Counted from the first letter of the stretch, positions 36,717 to 46,481 are shown. The stretch: DNA of 64,000 nt from Candidatus Brocadia sp. WS118 (GCA_007618135.1 PHFX01000152.1:78687-142686); one strand, 5' to 3'. Numbers and translations: made by a program. Notes: a model not told the origin generated them from the sequence alone.

Positions 36717-37253
36717 CTATTGTATGAGTGCTTTTAGCGTATTTTCGTAAATCTGGCATGCCTTAAAGTTAAAGAGGACAAAACGCACTACCTGAATATC
36801 AGTATGAGTCTCTAAATAGGCTATCACGGTTTTTAAAGCTATCATGGCTGCTTCGTTCAAGGGATAACCATATGCGCCGGTACTGACAGACGGAAATGCC
36901 ACGCTTCTGAGTTTATATTGAGATGTAAGGGCGAGACTATTTTTATAGGCTTTAGCCAATAATTCCGGCTCGTTCCTCTTGCCGTCATGATAAACCGGTC
37001 CAACCGTATGAATGACATACTTTGCCTTCAAGTTCCCTCCGGTGGTAATTCGCGCCTCGCCCGTTGGACACCCCCCTAGCTTTTTGCACGCCTCTAATAT
37101 CGCAGGCCCTCCTGCCCGGTGGATTGCCCCATCTACCCCGCCACCGCCCAAAAGACTCGAATTTGCCGCGCTAACGATAGCATCTGTTTCCTGTTCCGTA
37201 ATATTGCCCTCAGTGAGTTCCAAAACTGTCTTGTTTATGGTAATTTTTATCAT
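36717..37253 (-). CDS. Macro-domain protein (ADP-ribose hydrolase type)
   Basis: The 178-residue protein is a single macro domain of the YmdB/MacroD type. It has NAANSSLLGGGGVDGAIH-like elements (here VSAANSSLLGGGG and VDGAIHRAGG), the YVIHTVGPVYHDG strand and FPSVSTGAYGYP. Enzymes of this type remove ADP-ribose or acetyl groups from ADP-ribosylated protein, nucleic acid or O-acetyl-ADP-ribose. It is six bases upstream of a histidine kinase and heads that operon, an unusual pairing. Confidence 0.93.
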   Translation of the reverse strand: MIKITINKTVLELTEGNITEQETDAIVSAANSSLLGGGGVDGAIHRAGGPAILEACKKLGGCPTGEARITTGGNLKAKYVIHTVGPVYHDGKRNEPELLAKAYKNSLALTSQYKLRSVAFPSVSTGAYGYPLNEAAMIALKTVIAYLETHTDIQVVRFVLFNFKACQIYENTLKALIQ

Positions 37254-37489
37254 TTCTGTTATCCTGACAAACCCGGTTCAGAATTCCTTACCAACGGATT
37301 TACAGCATTCCCTTGGTTTGGTTATTGGAATTTATTTAATGGCAATTGTCAAGCATAAAAACCTTGAAATCCTAACCGGTTTATGAAATAATTTACCAAA
37401 TTTAGAGCAGAACGACTCTCCTGCAAACCGGGAAACCCTAACCACAATATCCTGCGCAGAGTCAGTGCAAGCGGGTGATAGTACAAAGT

Positions 37490-38122
37490 ATGGACGTTAA
37501 AGAAGCTATTCAGAAACGCCGAAGTATTAGAAGATACACATCAGACCCCGTATCGGATGACCTGATATTACAGCTTTTGGAAAGCGCAAGGCTTGCCCCG
37601 TCAGGCTCCAACACGCAGCCCTGGAAATTTGTTGTGGTGAAAGACGCCGAAACAAGAAAAAAATTGCAGTCGGCTTCGTATCATCAACGGCATGTTGGAC
37701 AAGCGCCTGTCATCATTGCATGTTGCGCAGATATGAAGGCATTTGGAGAATTCCCGGAACGAATTGATGAACTGATCGATGCCGGCGCACTCCCTGCAAA
37801 AACCCGCGAAGTCTTCGTCCCGTCATTAAAAAAAGGCGGGATAAGCGCCGACACGAAATGGCATTTGCTCATTGCCGCTACAGGAAATACGGATATTGCC
37901 ATTGAACACATCGTTCTTCACGCTGTGGAACTGGGCTTGGGAACATGCTGGGTCAGATGGTTCGATGACATGAAGGTCAAAGAAATACTCGACATCCCGA
38001 ACAATATTGAAATTATCGCCTTGCTCCCGCTAGGCTATCCAGCAGAAAAGCCACCGCAAAGACCGAGATTTGCCCTTGAAAAAATTGTTTATTATGAAAA
38101 ATATGGAAATCAAAAAATTTAA
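37490..38122 (+). CDS. Nitroreductase-family flavoprotein
   Basis: This protein of about 210 residues is an FMN-dependent oxidoreductase of the nitroreductase fold. It opens with DVKEAIQKRRSIRRY and has LLESARLAPSGSNTQPW and the later VLHAVELGLGTCWVRWF and LLPLGYPAEKP motifs. I use the ATG at 37490; an in-frame GTG at 37475 is possible, and neither has a strong ribosome site. The natural substrate may be quinones, flavins or nitro compounds. Its 3' end overlaps the start of pyruvate carboxylase, suggesting coupling. Confidence 0.88.
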   Translation: MDVKEAIQKRRSIRRYTSDPVSDDLILQLLESARLAPSGSNTQPWKFVVVKDAETRKKLQSASYHQRHVGQAPVIIACCADMKAFGEFPERIDELIDAGALPAKTREVFVPSLKKGGISADTKWHLLIAATGNTDIAIEHIVLHAVELGLGTCWVRWFDDMKVKEILDIPNNIEIIALLPLGYPAEKPPQRPRFALEKIVYYEKYGNQKI

Positions 38123-41100
38123 AAAACTCCTTGTTGCCAACCGCAGTGAAATAGCAATCCGGGTCTGCCGGGCAGCATATGAAATCGGCATACGAACGGT
38201 GGCAATCTACTCTCATGAAGACCGCTTTGCACTCCATCGATTTAAGGCGGACGAGGCATACCAGATTGGGAAGGGAAAAGACCCGGTAAAGGCGTATTTG
38301 GATATCGACGGCATCATTCAACTGGCAACAGAGAAGGAAGTGGATGCCATTCACCCTGGTTACGGGTTTCTCTCAGAGAACGCCAACTTTGCCCGCGCCT
38401 GTGAAAAGGCTGGCATTGCCTTCGTCGGCCCCCGTCCGGAAATTCTCGATATGCTCGGCAATAAAACCTCGGCCAAAACAATTGCAGAGAAGGCTCAGGT
38501 ACCCATACTTTCCGGATGTAATCACCCCGTCAAAAGTCTTGATGAGGCCAAAGTTCTTTGCAATACCCTGGGTTATCCGGTTATTATCAAGGCTGCCCAT
38601 GGCGGCGGCGGACGCGGTATGCGCGTGGTTCGCAATGAACTGGATTTAAGCCGTCGTCTTCTTGAAGCACAACGTGAATCCCTGACGGCCTTTGGTTCTG
38701 ATGAGTGTTTCATAGAAAAATATGTCGAAAAGGCGCGTCATATTGAGGTGCAGATCCTAGGCGACAAATACGGCAACATTGTGCACCTGTTTGAACGTGA
38801 TTGCTCACTCCAGAGACGTCACCAGAAAATTGTTGAGATTGCACCGGCACAGAATCTCGACGAAAACGTCAGGCGAAGTATCTACGAGGCAGCTGTTAAC
38901 ATATGTAAATCAGTTCATTATGATAACGCAGGAACCGTTGAATTTCTTCTCGATACAGAAACGAATCAGTTTTATTTTATCGAGATTAACCCCAGGATTC
39001 AGGTTGAGCACACGGTCACCGAAATCATTACCGGCTTCGATCTGGTGAAGAGACAGATTCTTATCAGTGCGGGATTTCCTCTTAATTCACCGGAAATTCT
39101 TATACCGAACCAGGAAGCGATTCTGATACATGGCATCGCCTTTCAGTGCCGGATTACCACCGAAGACCCTTCCAACAAATTTATTCCCGACTACGGCCGT
39201 GTCCAGCATTACCGTTCTGCCGGAGGGATGGGTATCCGGCTTGACGCCGGGACTGCCTTCTCAGGAGCCCTCGTAACACCCTACTATGATTCCATGCTGG
39301 TGAAAGTCACTGCCTATGGCTCCTGCTTTGAAGAAACCATACATCGTATGGACAGGGCATTGCACGAATTCAGGATTCGCGGCGTGAAAACCAATATCCC
39401 ATTTCTCATTAATCTGATTAACCATAAAGATTTCCATAGTGGGAAATGCACGACACGTTTTATTGATGAAAATCACGATATCTTCCGCTTTCAAAGCCGC
39501 AGAGACCGCGCCTTTCGCATAATGCGTTTTATCGGAGACATTCTCGTGAACGGACACCCTCTTGTTAAGGAGGCACCTAAGACGGCTTGTCGCCGTGAAG
39601 CGCCGGTTCCCGCTGTTGACCGCAAACAAGCCAGACCCAAAGGCAGCCGTAACCTCCTTCTCGAAATGGGACCTGCCAAATTTGCACAGCATATTCTTAA
39701 AGAGAAGAAACTCTTGATTACGGACACCACCTTCCGCGATGCACATCAGTCCCTCCTGGCTACCCGCATGAGAACGGTAGATATGCTGAAAATAATAGAC
39801 GTGTACTCAAGAAATCACGCGGATTTTTTCTCACTGGAAATGTGGGGTGGCGCAACGTTTGATACCGCCATGAGATTCCTCTGGGAATGTCCCTGGGAAC
39901 GGCTGCACCACATGCGCAAGCTGGCCCCCAATATCCTTTTTCAGATGCTGCTCAGGGCATCGAATGGCGTTGGCTACACCAACTACCCTGATAACGTCGT
40001 CAGGGCATTTATCAGACAGTCTGCAGAAAGCGGCATTGACATTTTCCGTGTCTTCGATTCACTTAACTGGGTTGAAAATATGAAAGTAGCAATGGATGCC
40101 GTTCTGGAAACCCATGCCTTATGCGAAGCTGCCATCTGTTACACCGGCGATATTCTCCATCCAAAACGGAATAAGTACACGCTGGACTATTATGTAAAAA
40201 TGGCGAAGGAGCTGGAAGGACTTGGCGCCCACATCCTGGCAATCAAGGATATGGCAGGACTCCTGAAGCCTTACGCCGCCTATGAACTGGTGAGTTCTCT
40301 GAAATCTGAACTGAAGATCCCCATACACCTTCATACCCATGATACGTCGGGCGGCCAGATCGCTACGCTTATCAAGGCAGCAGAGGCTGGTGTGGATATT
40401 GTTGACGCTGCCATAGGACCATTTTCCGGACTGACCTCGCAGCCCAATATGAATACCCTTGTGGAAATGATGCGTTTTCACGAACGAGACACGGGTATGG
40501 ACTTCAAGGCGCTCGGATCGCTCTCAGCATACTGGGAAGTGGTCAGAGAGTATTATGAGATGTTTGAATCTATCCAGAAAGCAAGCACGGCAGAGGTTTA
40601 TCACCACGAAATCCCCGGCGGGCAATTTACCAACCTCTTCCAGCAGGCACAATCTATGGGTTTGGCACACCGCTGGCACGAAATCACCAACGTCTATGCA
40701 GACGTCAATCAGCTTTTTGGGGATATTGTGAAAGTCACTCCATCTTCAAAAGTCGTCGGAGATATGACCCTCTTTCTCGTAACGAATAACATCAATGCCC
40801 GCGATATTATCGTCAATTCCAGGGATATCTCCTTCCCCACCTCAGTAGTAGAATTCTTTGAAGGCCGTCTCGGTCAGCCTACCGGAGGTTTCCCGCGAGA
40901 AGTGCAGGAGAAAATTCTGCGCGGCGCTCCGGCTTCTACGGAAAGACCCGGCGCTAACCTGCCACCCGTGAATCTTGATGAAATCAAAGAAAAGGTTGAA
41001 ACACGTGTCTCACGAACAATTACTAAAGAAGAGCTTATGTCCTATTTGATGTATCCTGACGTCTTTGTTCACTATGCCGAGCACCGGAAGAAATATGACG

Positions 41101-41552
41101 ATGTTTCCGTTATTCCCACGGATGTCTTCTTTTATGGCCTGCCCATAAACGAAGAAGTCTCCATTGAAATCGAGGAAGGAAAGACGCTGATTTTCAAACT
41201 TGTAGCCATGAGCCCGGTAAATGCGGAGGGAAACTGCACCGTATTTTTTGAATTTAATGGCCAGCCGCGTGAAGTAGTTATTGCCAATCGCAAGGTAGCT
41301 GCCTCAGTGATCAAACGCCCTCAGGCAGATGATGAAAATGCCAAACATGTCGGGGCTCCCATGCCGGGCATGGTCGTCAATGTAAAAGTAGCGGCCGGAA
41401 ATAAAGTCAGTAAAAATGATCCGCTTCTTATTATGGAAGCCATGAAGATGGAAGCGACTGTTTATGCAGAACACGATGGTGTAATCGGCCAGGTCCTGGT
41501 TAAGGCAAAAGAGAGTGTTGAGGCAAGAGATCTCCTGATCGTCTACCAATAA
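38094..41552 (+). CDS. pyc: Pyruvate carboxylase
   Basis: This enzyme carboxylates pyruvate to oxaloacetate using ATP, bicarbonate and biotin. The single chain of about 1,150 residues has all domains in order. These are biotin carboxylase (about 8-460, with VANRSEIAIRV, the Gly-rich AAHGGGGRGMRVV and EINPRIQVEHTVTE), carboxyltransferase (about 530-800, TTFRDAHQSLLATRMRT and HLHTHDTSG), the PYC/OADA region, and a C-terminal biotinyl domain with MEAMKME (biotinyl lysine near residue 1118). I take the ATG at 38094, with 38103 also possible; the 38070 start is a TTG. The start overlaps the nitroreductase gene. In an autotroph that makes pyruvate from acetyl-CoA, it feeds oxaloacetate for biosynthesis. 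Confidence 0.96.
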   Translation: MKNMEIKKFKKLLVANRSEIAIRVCRAAYEIGIRTVAIYSHEDRFALHRFKADEAYQIGKGKDPVKAYLDIDGIIQLATEKEVDAIHPGYGFLSENANFARACEKAGIAFVGPRPEILDMLGNKTSAKTIAEKAQVPILSGCNHPVKSLDEAKVLCNTLGYPVIIKAAHGGGGRGMRVVRNELDLSRRLLEAQRESLTAFGSDECFIEKYVEKARHIEVQILGDKYGNIVHLFERDCSLQRRHQKIVEIAPAQNLDENVRRSIYEAAVNICKSVHYDNAGTVEFLLDTETNQFYFIEINPRIQVEHTVTEIITGFDLVKRQILISAGFPLNSPEILIPNQEAILIHGIAFQCRITTEDPSNKFIPDYGRVQHYRSAGGMGIRLDAGTAFSGALVTPYYDSMLVKVTAYGSCFEETIHRMDRALHEFRIRGVKTNIPFLINLINHKDFHSGKCTTRFIDENHDIFRFQSRRDRAFRIMRFIGDILVNGHPLVKEAPKTACRREAPVPAVDRKQARPKGSRNLLLEMGPAKFAQHILKEKKLLITDTTFRDAHQSLLATRMRTVDMLKIIDVYSRNHADFFSLEMWGGATFDTAMRFLWECPWERLHHMRKLAPNILFQMLLRASNGVGYTNYPDNVVRAFIRQSAESGIDIFRVFDSLNWVENMKVAMDAVLETHALCEAAICYTGDILHPKRNKYTLDYYVKMAKELEGLGAHILAIKDMAGLLKPYAAYELVSSLKSELKIPIHLHTHDTSGGQIATLIKAAEAGVDIVDAAIGPFSGLTSQPNMNTLVEMMRFHERDTGMDFKALGSLSAYWEVVREYYEMFESIQKASTAEVYHHEIPGGQFTNLFQQAQSMGLAHRWHEITNVYADVNQLFGDIVKVTPSSKVVGDMTLFLVTNNINARDIIVNSRDISFPTSVVEFFEGRLGQPTGGFPREVQEKILRGAPASTERPGANLPPVNLDEIKEKVETRVSRTITKEELMSYLMYPDVFVHYAEHRKKYDDVSVIPTDVFFYGLPINEEVSIEIEEGKTLIFKLVAMSPVNAEGNCTVFFEFNGQPREVVIANRKVAASVIKRPQADDENAKHVGAPMPGMVVNVKVAAGNKVSKNDPLLIMEAMKMEATVYAEHDGVIGQVLVKAKESVEARDLLIVYQ

Positions 41553-41610
41553 CAAGCTGATATGGGGCAATATCAGAGGTTTTGATCATTTCATGATTGC
41601 GCCCGTCTTT

Positions 41611-43683
41611 TCATCTCATATTTACCTGAGCGGTGTTTGACAAAACCGGCACGCATTTTTTTATGGGTAACGCAATAATGAAGGTACTTCCCTTTCCAAA
41701 CATACTTTTTGCCCATATCTTGCCACCGTGCAATTCAACCAGGCGCTTTGCAAGAGCCAGACCAAGTCCGGTTCCTTCGTACTGCCGTGAAAATGAACTA
41801 TCAATCTGGCAAAAAGCCTTAAATAATTTATCCATGTCTTCCTGCCGGATTCCAATACCCGTGTCACTCACGGCAATTTGAACATGTTGATTCATAAGCT
41901 TTGCATTAATGGAAACCCTGCCATGATCTGGCGTAAATTTGAAGGCATTCGAAAACAAGTTGTACAGAATCTGCTTGAATTTTACTTTATCAGCGGTTAT
42001 CGGCGGTATGTCCTCATGAATATACGTACGCACGCTGATACCTTTCTTATGGAAAGATCCTTCGACGGTATTTAATACCTCATGAATGGTCTCTTCTACC
42101 GGGAAGACCTCAAACTGAAGCTCTAATTTTCCAGCCTCGATCTTTGAAAGGTCAAGAATGCCATTGATCATGTTCAGGAGGTGCTGCCCACTACTATGAA
42201 TATCACCCACAAAGTCTTTTTGCTCCGTATTGAGGGAGCCGCTCACTTCGTCGCGTAAAACCTCGGCAAAGCCAATAATGGCATTTAACGGGGTACGCAG
42301 TTCGTGTGACATGGTTGCTAAAAACTCTGACTTGAGTTTATTGGCCTTTTCAAGTGCCACATTTGCCTTCTGAAGTTCCTCGGTGCGTTCTGCAACCCTT
42401 TTCTCCAAGATAACATTCATGTCTTGAAGCCTGGTAATACGCATGAAATCAAGCCATGAAGCTACGTCTTCATATTCGGCAATATTCAGCCCCCGCCGTT
42501 CTTCTTCCGGACTTACCCGGATGCCTATAGTCTTCTTTATGCACCAGAAAAAGAGCATGCCCAGACCGAATGACCATGCAAAGGCCACGCCGACACCTAT
42601 CGCCTGAACGCCAAGCTGATGCATGCGGTTACCATTTTCCACCAGAAGTTTGGTTGTATCACCAAAAGGGGCAACACAAAGCGTCCCGATAGCGCCACCT
42701 ACCCCATGAACCGCAACTGCAGAAACGGGATCGTCTATCCTCAGCACCTTTTCAATGAAATCCTGGGCGAGGATTGACAGGATACCAGCAATAAGACCAA
42801 TGTAAACAGCGCCATCGGGACTTACCAGATCTGACCCTGCAGTAACTGCCACTAAACCGGCCAATATTGCCGTAAAGAGCTTGCTGGCATTGAGTTTCTT
42901 CTCTCTTACATAATTAAATATCAGCGCCGATACCCCCGCTGCAGCCGGAGATAGATTGGTGTTGGTAATAACAAGCCCAATATCTGCGCTTGCCTTGAGC
43001 AAACTGCCACCATTAAATCCAAACCAACCAAACCAAAGGAAAAAGGTACCTATGGTAACTAACGGAATATTGTGGAGACCCATCTGGTTAGAAGAACCGT
43101 CCGGATTGTATTTGCCAAGCCTTGGCCCCACGACAATAGCCCCTGACAGGGCAAACCATCCGCCAACAGAATGCACGATCGTAGAACCTGCAAAATCAAT
43201 AAACCCCAATTTTTCCAGCCAGCCTGACTGTTCCGGGCAAAAAAGATGCCCCCACGCCCAATGGCCAAAAACCGGATAAATAATGCCGGTTACAAATACG
43301 ACTGCGATAACATTGGAAACAAAATTTGACCGTTCGGCAATAGCTCCTGTCAAAATGGTAGCAGCAGTAGCAGCAAAGACCAATTGAAAAAAGAAAAAAC
43401 TATACGCTAAATTGCCCTGATGTAACATTACTCCCAGAGCAAAGAAATGGTCTGTGCCGATCCAGCCGGAATAGCTGTTGCCAAACATCAATCCAAATCC
43501 GGAAATATAAAACGTAAGGGAAGCGACCAGGGTGACCATGAGGTTTTTGATACAAACACTGATGACATTTTTGGATTGTGCAAATCCCGCTTCATAGGAA
43601 GTAAAGCCAAGTTGCATGAAAAACACCATGCAAGCCGCAGCCATAACCCAGATGTGATTCATGTTTATTTGTATGTTTTCCAT
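41611..43683 (-). CDS. Ammonium transporter-histidine kinase fusion (Amt-type ammonium sensor)
   Basis: The 690-residue protein joins an Amt channel to a kinase. Residues 1-390 carry eleven or so helices with the Amt twin histidines His171 (STIVHSVGG) and His326 (AVHGVGGAIGT), Asp163, and the GAIAERSNF segment. A coiled linker (about 420-450) leads to the HisKA domain with phosphorylatable His460 (MSHELRTPLN) and a HATPase domain (SDTGIGI, GTGLGLALAKRL). A closely similar protein of Kuenenia, Ks-Amt5, is reported as an ammonium-sensing kinase. No receiver domain is fused, so the partner regulator is elsewhere. It lies 31 bases downstream of a PilZ-domain gene on the same strand. Confidence 0.94.
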   Translation of the reverse strand: MENIQINMNHIWVMAAACMVFFMQLGFTSYEAGFAQSKNVISVCIKNLMVTLVASLTFYISGFGLMFGNSYSGWIGTDHFFALGVMLHQGNLAYSFFFFQLVFAATAATILTGAIAERSNFVSNVIAVVFVTGIIYPVFGHWAWGHLFCPEQSGWLEKLGFIDFAGSTIVHSVGGWFALSGAIVVGPRLGKYNPDGSSNQMGLHNIPLVTIGTFFLWFGWFGFNGGSLLKASADIGLVITNTNLSPAAAGVSALIFNYVREKKLNASKLFTAILAGLVAVTAGSDLVSPDGAVYIGLIAGILSILAQDFIEKVLRIDDPVSAVAVHGVGGAIGTLCVAPFGDTTKLLVENGNRMHQLGVQAIGVGVAFAWSFGLGMLFFWCIKKTIGIRVSPEEERRGLNIAEYEDVASWLDFMRITRLQDMNVILEKRVAERTEELQKANVALEKANKLKSEFLATMSHELRTPLNAIIGFAEVLRDEVSGSLNTEQKDFVGDIHSSGQHLLNMINGILDLSKIEAGKLELQFEVFPVEETIHEVLNTVEGSFHKKGISVRTYIHEDIPPITADKVKFKQILYNLFSNAFKFTPDHGRVSINAKLMNQHVQIAVSDTGIGIRQEDMDKLFKAFCQIDSSFSRQYEGTGLGLALAKRLVELHGGKIWAKSMFGKGSTFIIALPIKKCVPVLSNTAQVNMR

Positions 43684-43714
43684 ATCGAATATACTATCCG
43701 TAATGTTGTTATGA

Positions 43715-45133
43715 TCATGATGGGGACGATATTATAATCCTGTCAATTTGGTTCGATTCATTCTGTCCCTCTTCTTCCGAAGCTATTTGTAATCCGATAA
43801 CAGGTTGCGTTTCGTTCGTTATCCGCCTGATTACGAACTGTTTCTTTTTCAGGAAATGATCTACGATGAAATCCGCTACACGTGGTTCAATTGGAGATTC
43901 GCCTTGCAACGTGACGACCTGTCCATTGTTCCGCAGAAGATCAGTAGCCTCTAATTTCAAGGAAACGCCTTCGCGGGAATAATCACACAGGGAGGCTTTT
44001 ATTGTCGTTTTTCGATCCTGCAAACAGACCTCTAACAACGGTTGCTTCCACTCCCATACCTGGCGGGGAAATTTGCGTCGATCGTTACTATATGGCGTAC
44101 GGCATTTAGACGCATGTAGCGCATCGAAAACATATTTCAACCTTGAAGCATGTGAATCGATAGTCTCTTTAATAATCCGATTGCGGTCTGCTATTCGAGA
44201 TTCCATATGAAACAAGTCTACACAAGACGTCAGCCATAACTTCAGAAAATGATCTTCGAGTATCTCAAAAGGTTTTCCGCTTTGCTGCATCTGATATTTA
44301 AACACCGGCATATGAGCTCCGACGCAGAGATTCGATGAACGCTGGCTTGCGCTTCGTCCAAAGGTATATGGCTGAAAATGAGCCATATTATCAATAATCA
44401 TAAGCCAGCCTGTTGGATTTTGCGCATAGAATCTGACTGCAGATTCAATATAAGGATAGTTCTGAAGCCTGTCAAAAGTATGGGCAAAATCGCTGTAGAG
44501 TCGCAAATGAAAGATAGGATCATCAGTTGACAGTGTTTTTGTCCTGTCCGTATTGATTATCTTTTCAACCTCATGGGCGGTGCTCTCATAAAACGTGCGG
44601 AAAACTGCTGTCTCTTGAAACACGTCAAGGAGAAGAATCTTGATGTCGAGCCCCTTAGCTATCTTTTCGTTCAGGGTGGAAAGCAATTCATCGAGATGGA
44701 CATTTTCCGAGAAGGTAACACCGAGAAGCCAAACCCGTTTTTCTGCATTTTCAACAGCATCGTAGACATCACTTTTTACATCTTTACGGGAGCAATAGAT
44801 ATTCGTTAACCCGCAGAGGGCTGCCGACCCGATAAGCCGGTTGGTATGTTGCAGGGATTTTTCTAAGGAATTTCTGTTGTCATCAATCAGTTGGTGAGTG
44901 GCTTGAAGGGTCTCTTTTAAAATACTTCGTATATGCGCAAATATTTCCCACCATAGATATGCATATTCCATAATATGCACACACATTATAGCACTGAAGA
45001 CAAGAAGCAGATGCTTCACGATCTCCGGAATATTGTGCCAGTAACGGGGTAACAGAATGTTCATAGTAACTGCGATAAAAAAGAATAAACATGCTATTAC
45101 CATCCTAATAAACGGTCTCGGTCTTTCATTCAT
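43715..45133 (-). CDS. Membrane protein with PLD-like middle and C-terminal PilZ domain
   Basis: This 472-residue protein starts with two transmembrane helices (about 8-27 and 35-56). A coiled segment follows, then a region of about 200 residues (GLTNIYCSRKDVKSDVYDA, RVWLLGVTFSEN, IKILLLD) resembling a phospholipase-D-like fold without an evident HKD motif. The C-terminal PilZ domain (about 360-465) has the c-di-GMP-binding signature RRKFPRQ and DYSREG (matching RxxxR and D/NxSxxG). It should sense c-di-GMP at the membrane. It directly precedes the Amt-kinase gene, 31 bases away, suggesting co-transcription and a link between ammonium and c-di-GMP signalling. Three TGTG/CACA dyads and an 80-bp repeat lie upstream. 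Confidence 0.78.
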   Translation of the reverse strand: MNERPRPFIRMVIACLFFFIAVTMNILLPRYWHNIPEIVKHLLLVFSAIMCVHIMEYAYLWWEIFAHIRSILKETLQATHQLIDDNRNSLEKSLQHTNRLIGSAALCGLTNIYCSRKDVKSDVYDAVENAEKRVWLLGVTFSENVHLDELLSTLNEKIAKGLDIKILLLDVFQETAVFRTFYESTAHEVEKIINTDRTKTLSTDDPIFHLRLYSDFAHTFDRLQNYPYIESAVRFYAQNPTGWLMIIDNMAHFQPYTFGRSASQRSSNLCVGAHMPVFKYQMQQSGKPFEILEDHFLKLWLTSCVDLFHMESRIADRNRIIKETIDSHASRLKYVFDALHASKCRTPYSNDRRKFPRQVWEWKQPLLEVCLQDRKTTIKASLCDYSREGVSLKLEATDLLRNNGQVVTLQGESPIEPRVADFIVDHFLKKKQFVIRRITNETQPVIGLQIASEEEGQNESNQIDRIIISSPS

Positions 45134-45447
45134 AAATCATCACCTCCGTGTGAATGAACATTGCTCCGGCTTGTCAAGTAAGTTCACGCAGAGCACTTGC
45201 ATGTTACATTCAGACCGCGGAATTACTCGCTTGTCTATGGTTATTATAGGCAAGGAAAATTAATTTAAGATGTATTCATTCAAATACTCCTCTTAAAAGG
45301 CAAAGTAAATACCAATCTCATAAAATAAGATTATATCCGTCATCGTCCTTGCTGTAAGATCTGATTCCCGCTGGACTTTCAATTATAAATAAAGACAGAA
45401 TATACTACATAAAAGTCACTAGTTTTATTTAATACCATCGATAAAAG

Positions 45448-45497
45448 TGTGCCATGTCACATAAGTGTGTCGTCACAAAAGTGTGCCATGACGCACA
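45448..45497. promoter_or_regulatory. Three clustered TGTG-N-CACA dyads
   Basis: Three short inverted repeats follow one another: TGTGCCATGTCACA (45448), TGTGTCGTCACA (45466) and TGTGCCATGACGCACA (45482), starting 18 and 16 bases apart. They resemble half-sites of CRP/FNR-type regulators but have irregular spacing. They lie about 315 bases upstream of the PilZ gene start. Alternatively they are the repeated terminal sites of a lost insertion sequence. The rest of the 45134-45593 gap shows nothing further. Confidence 0.4.
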
Positions 45498-45593
45498 TTA
45501 ATACTCTCTATAACAATCATACCACAAATTTTTCATTTTTCAACAAACCCTGAACGAAAAGTTACTGTGAAAGGGTGGTGGTGTGGATAAAAG

Positions 45594-45676
45594 GTAAATT
45601 ATGCCTTCGGCGACTTTCCCCTCCTGTTTCCCCCAGTTTACGGGGGGATTATGGGGGGTAATTGAAATTCCTATAC
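45594..45676. repeat. 80-bp dispersed repeat, copy A
   Basis: On the plus strand it runs TAAATTATGCCTTCGGCGAC to GAAATTCCTATAC, with an internal CCCCCAGTTTACGGGGGG palindrome and GGATTATGGGG. Near-identical copies are at 46372-46451 and, inverted, at 56460-56539. It lies about 460 bases upstream of the PilZ gene start, in the same orientation relative to that gene as the other copies have to theirs. Confidence 0.8.
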
Positions 45677-45704
45677 ATAACTATACGTTGGTATAAAAAG
45701 AAGG

Positions 45705-46358
45705 TTATTCATGTTTCCCTTTGCATATTACATTATCTTTTGGGTTGTGTGATAGAAAAAGTTTTGTGGGTCCTGGGGCTGGCTTCAGGCTGAGATTATC
45801 ATACCATCCGGCAACACTTCCATGCATCCAATCCTGCCGTGTCTCTGTAAAGACAGTAATTACCTCTTTCGATGGAATGATTATCAGAGAAAATTCCACC
45901 CATGGTGAAATAGCATTACCGCCGATATAATATTTGTTCAACGCAGTATAGGCAAGTGCCGGATTCCAGGAACTATCAAGGATTCCGATAATTGCTACAT
46001 CCCCTATGTCATCACCATAAAATGACACGTAACCAGTTAACACATAAGGGGTATTTACAATTACCTTAACTTCCTGATAAAGCCCCCCTCGCGCAGTTCC
46101 ACCAGAACCAACTTGTTGTGTCAGGGCAAAGAAACCGCTGGTACTGGGTGGCACAGGAATTCCAATATTGCCAGGAAGAGCAATCGTCAGATGTACCGGC
46201 AATTCTGCCGGCGCTCCATCACCATCCCATGGATAGGTTTCCCAATACCTCCAACCCGTAATGTCCCCTGTTTCAAAATCACCGTTTTTCAGTATTTCAG
46301 CGGCAAATAATGAACGTATGAACACGATAAGTATGAATACCAGGACACTATATTTCAT
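45705..46358 (-). CDS. Secreted protein with carbohydrate-binding-module-like fold
   Basis: This 217-residue protein has a signal peptide (about 1-19, cleavage near LFA-AE). The mature part opens with ILKNGDFETGDITGW, the hallmark of CBM4/9-like or similar jelly-roll domains, and later has GLYQEVKV, LTGYVSFYGDD and VAGWYDNLSL. Such domains bind polysaccharide or decorate the cell surface. It lacks a PEP-CTERM or other anchor. The gene lies exactly between direct-repeat copies A and B, and has no clear ribosome site, so recent arrival is possible. Confidence 0.65.
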   Translation of the reverse strand: MKYSVLVFILIVFIRSLFAAEILKNGDFETGDITGWRYWETYPWDGDGAPAELPVHLTIALPGNIGIPVPPSTSGFFALTQQVGSGGTARGGLYQEVKVIVNTPYVLTGYVSFYGDDIGDVAIIGILDSSWNPALAYTALNKYYIGGNAISPWVEFSLIIIPSKEVITVFTETRQDWMHGSVAGWYDNLSLKPAPGPTKLFLSHNPKDNVICKGKHE

Positions 46359-46371
46359 TTGGTGTACAACA

Positions 46372-46451
46372 TAAATTAGGCCTTCAGCTACTTTCCCCCC
46401 TGTTTCCCCCCGTAAACGTGGGGATTATGGGGATAATTGAAATTCCTATAC
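46372..46451. repeat. 80-bp dispersed repeat, copy B
   Basis: It runs TAAATTAGGCCTTCAGCTAC to GAAATTCCTATAC and matches copy A along its length, in direct orientation. One end lies only 13 bases upstream of the start of the secreted CBM-like gene. Confidence 0.85.
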
Positions 46452-46481
46452 TTGTTAAAAAAACTGACCACATACATTTCT

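Noticed and set aside
41571..41600. Hairpin CTGATAT/ATATCAG after pyruvate carboxylase as terminator
   Set aside because: Short stem with no T run; too weak to list as a terminator.
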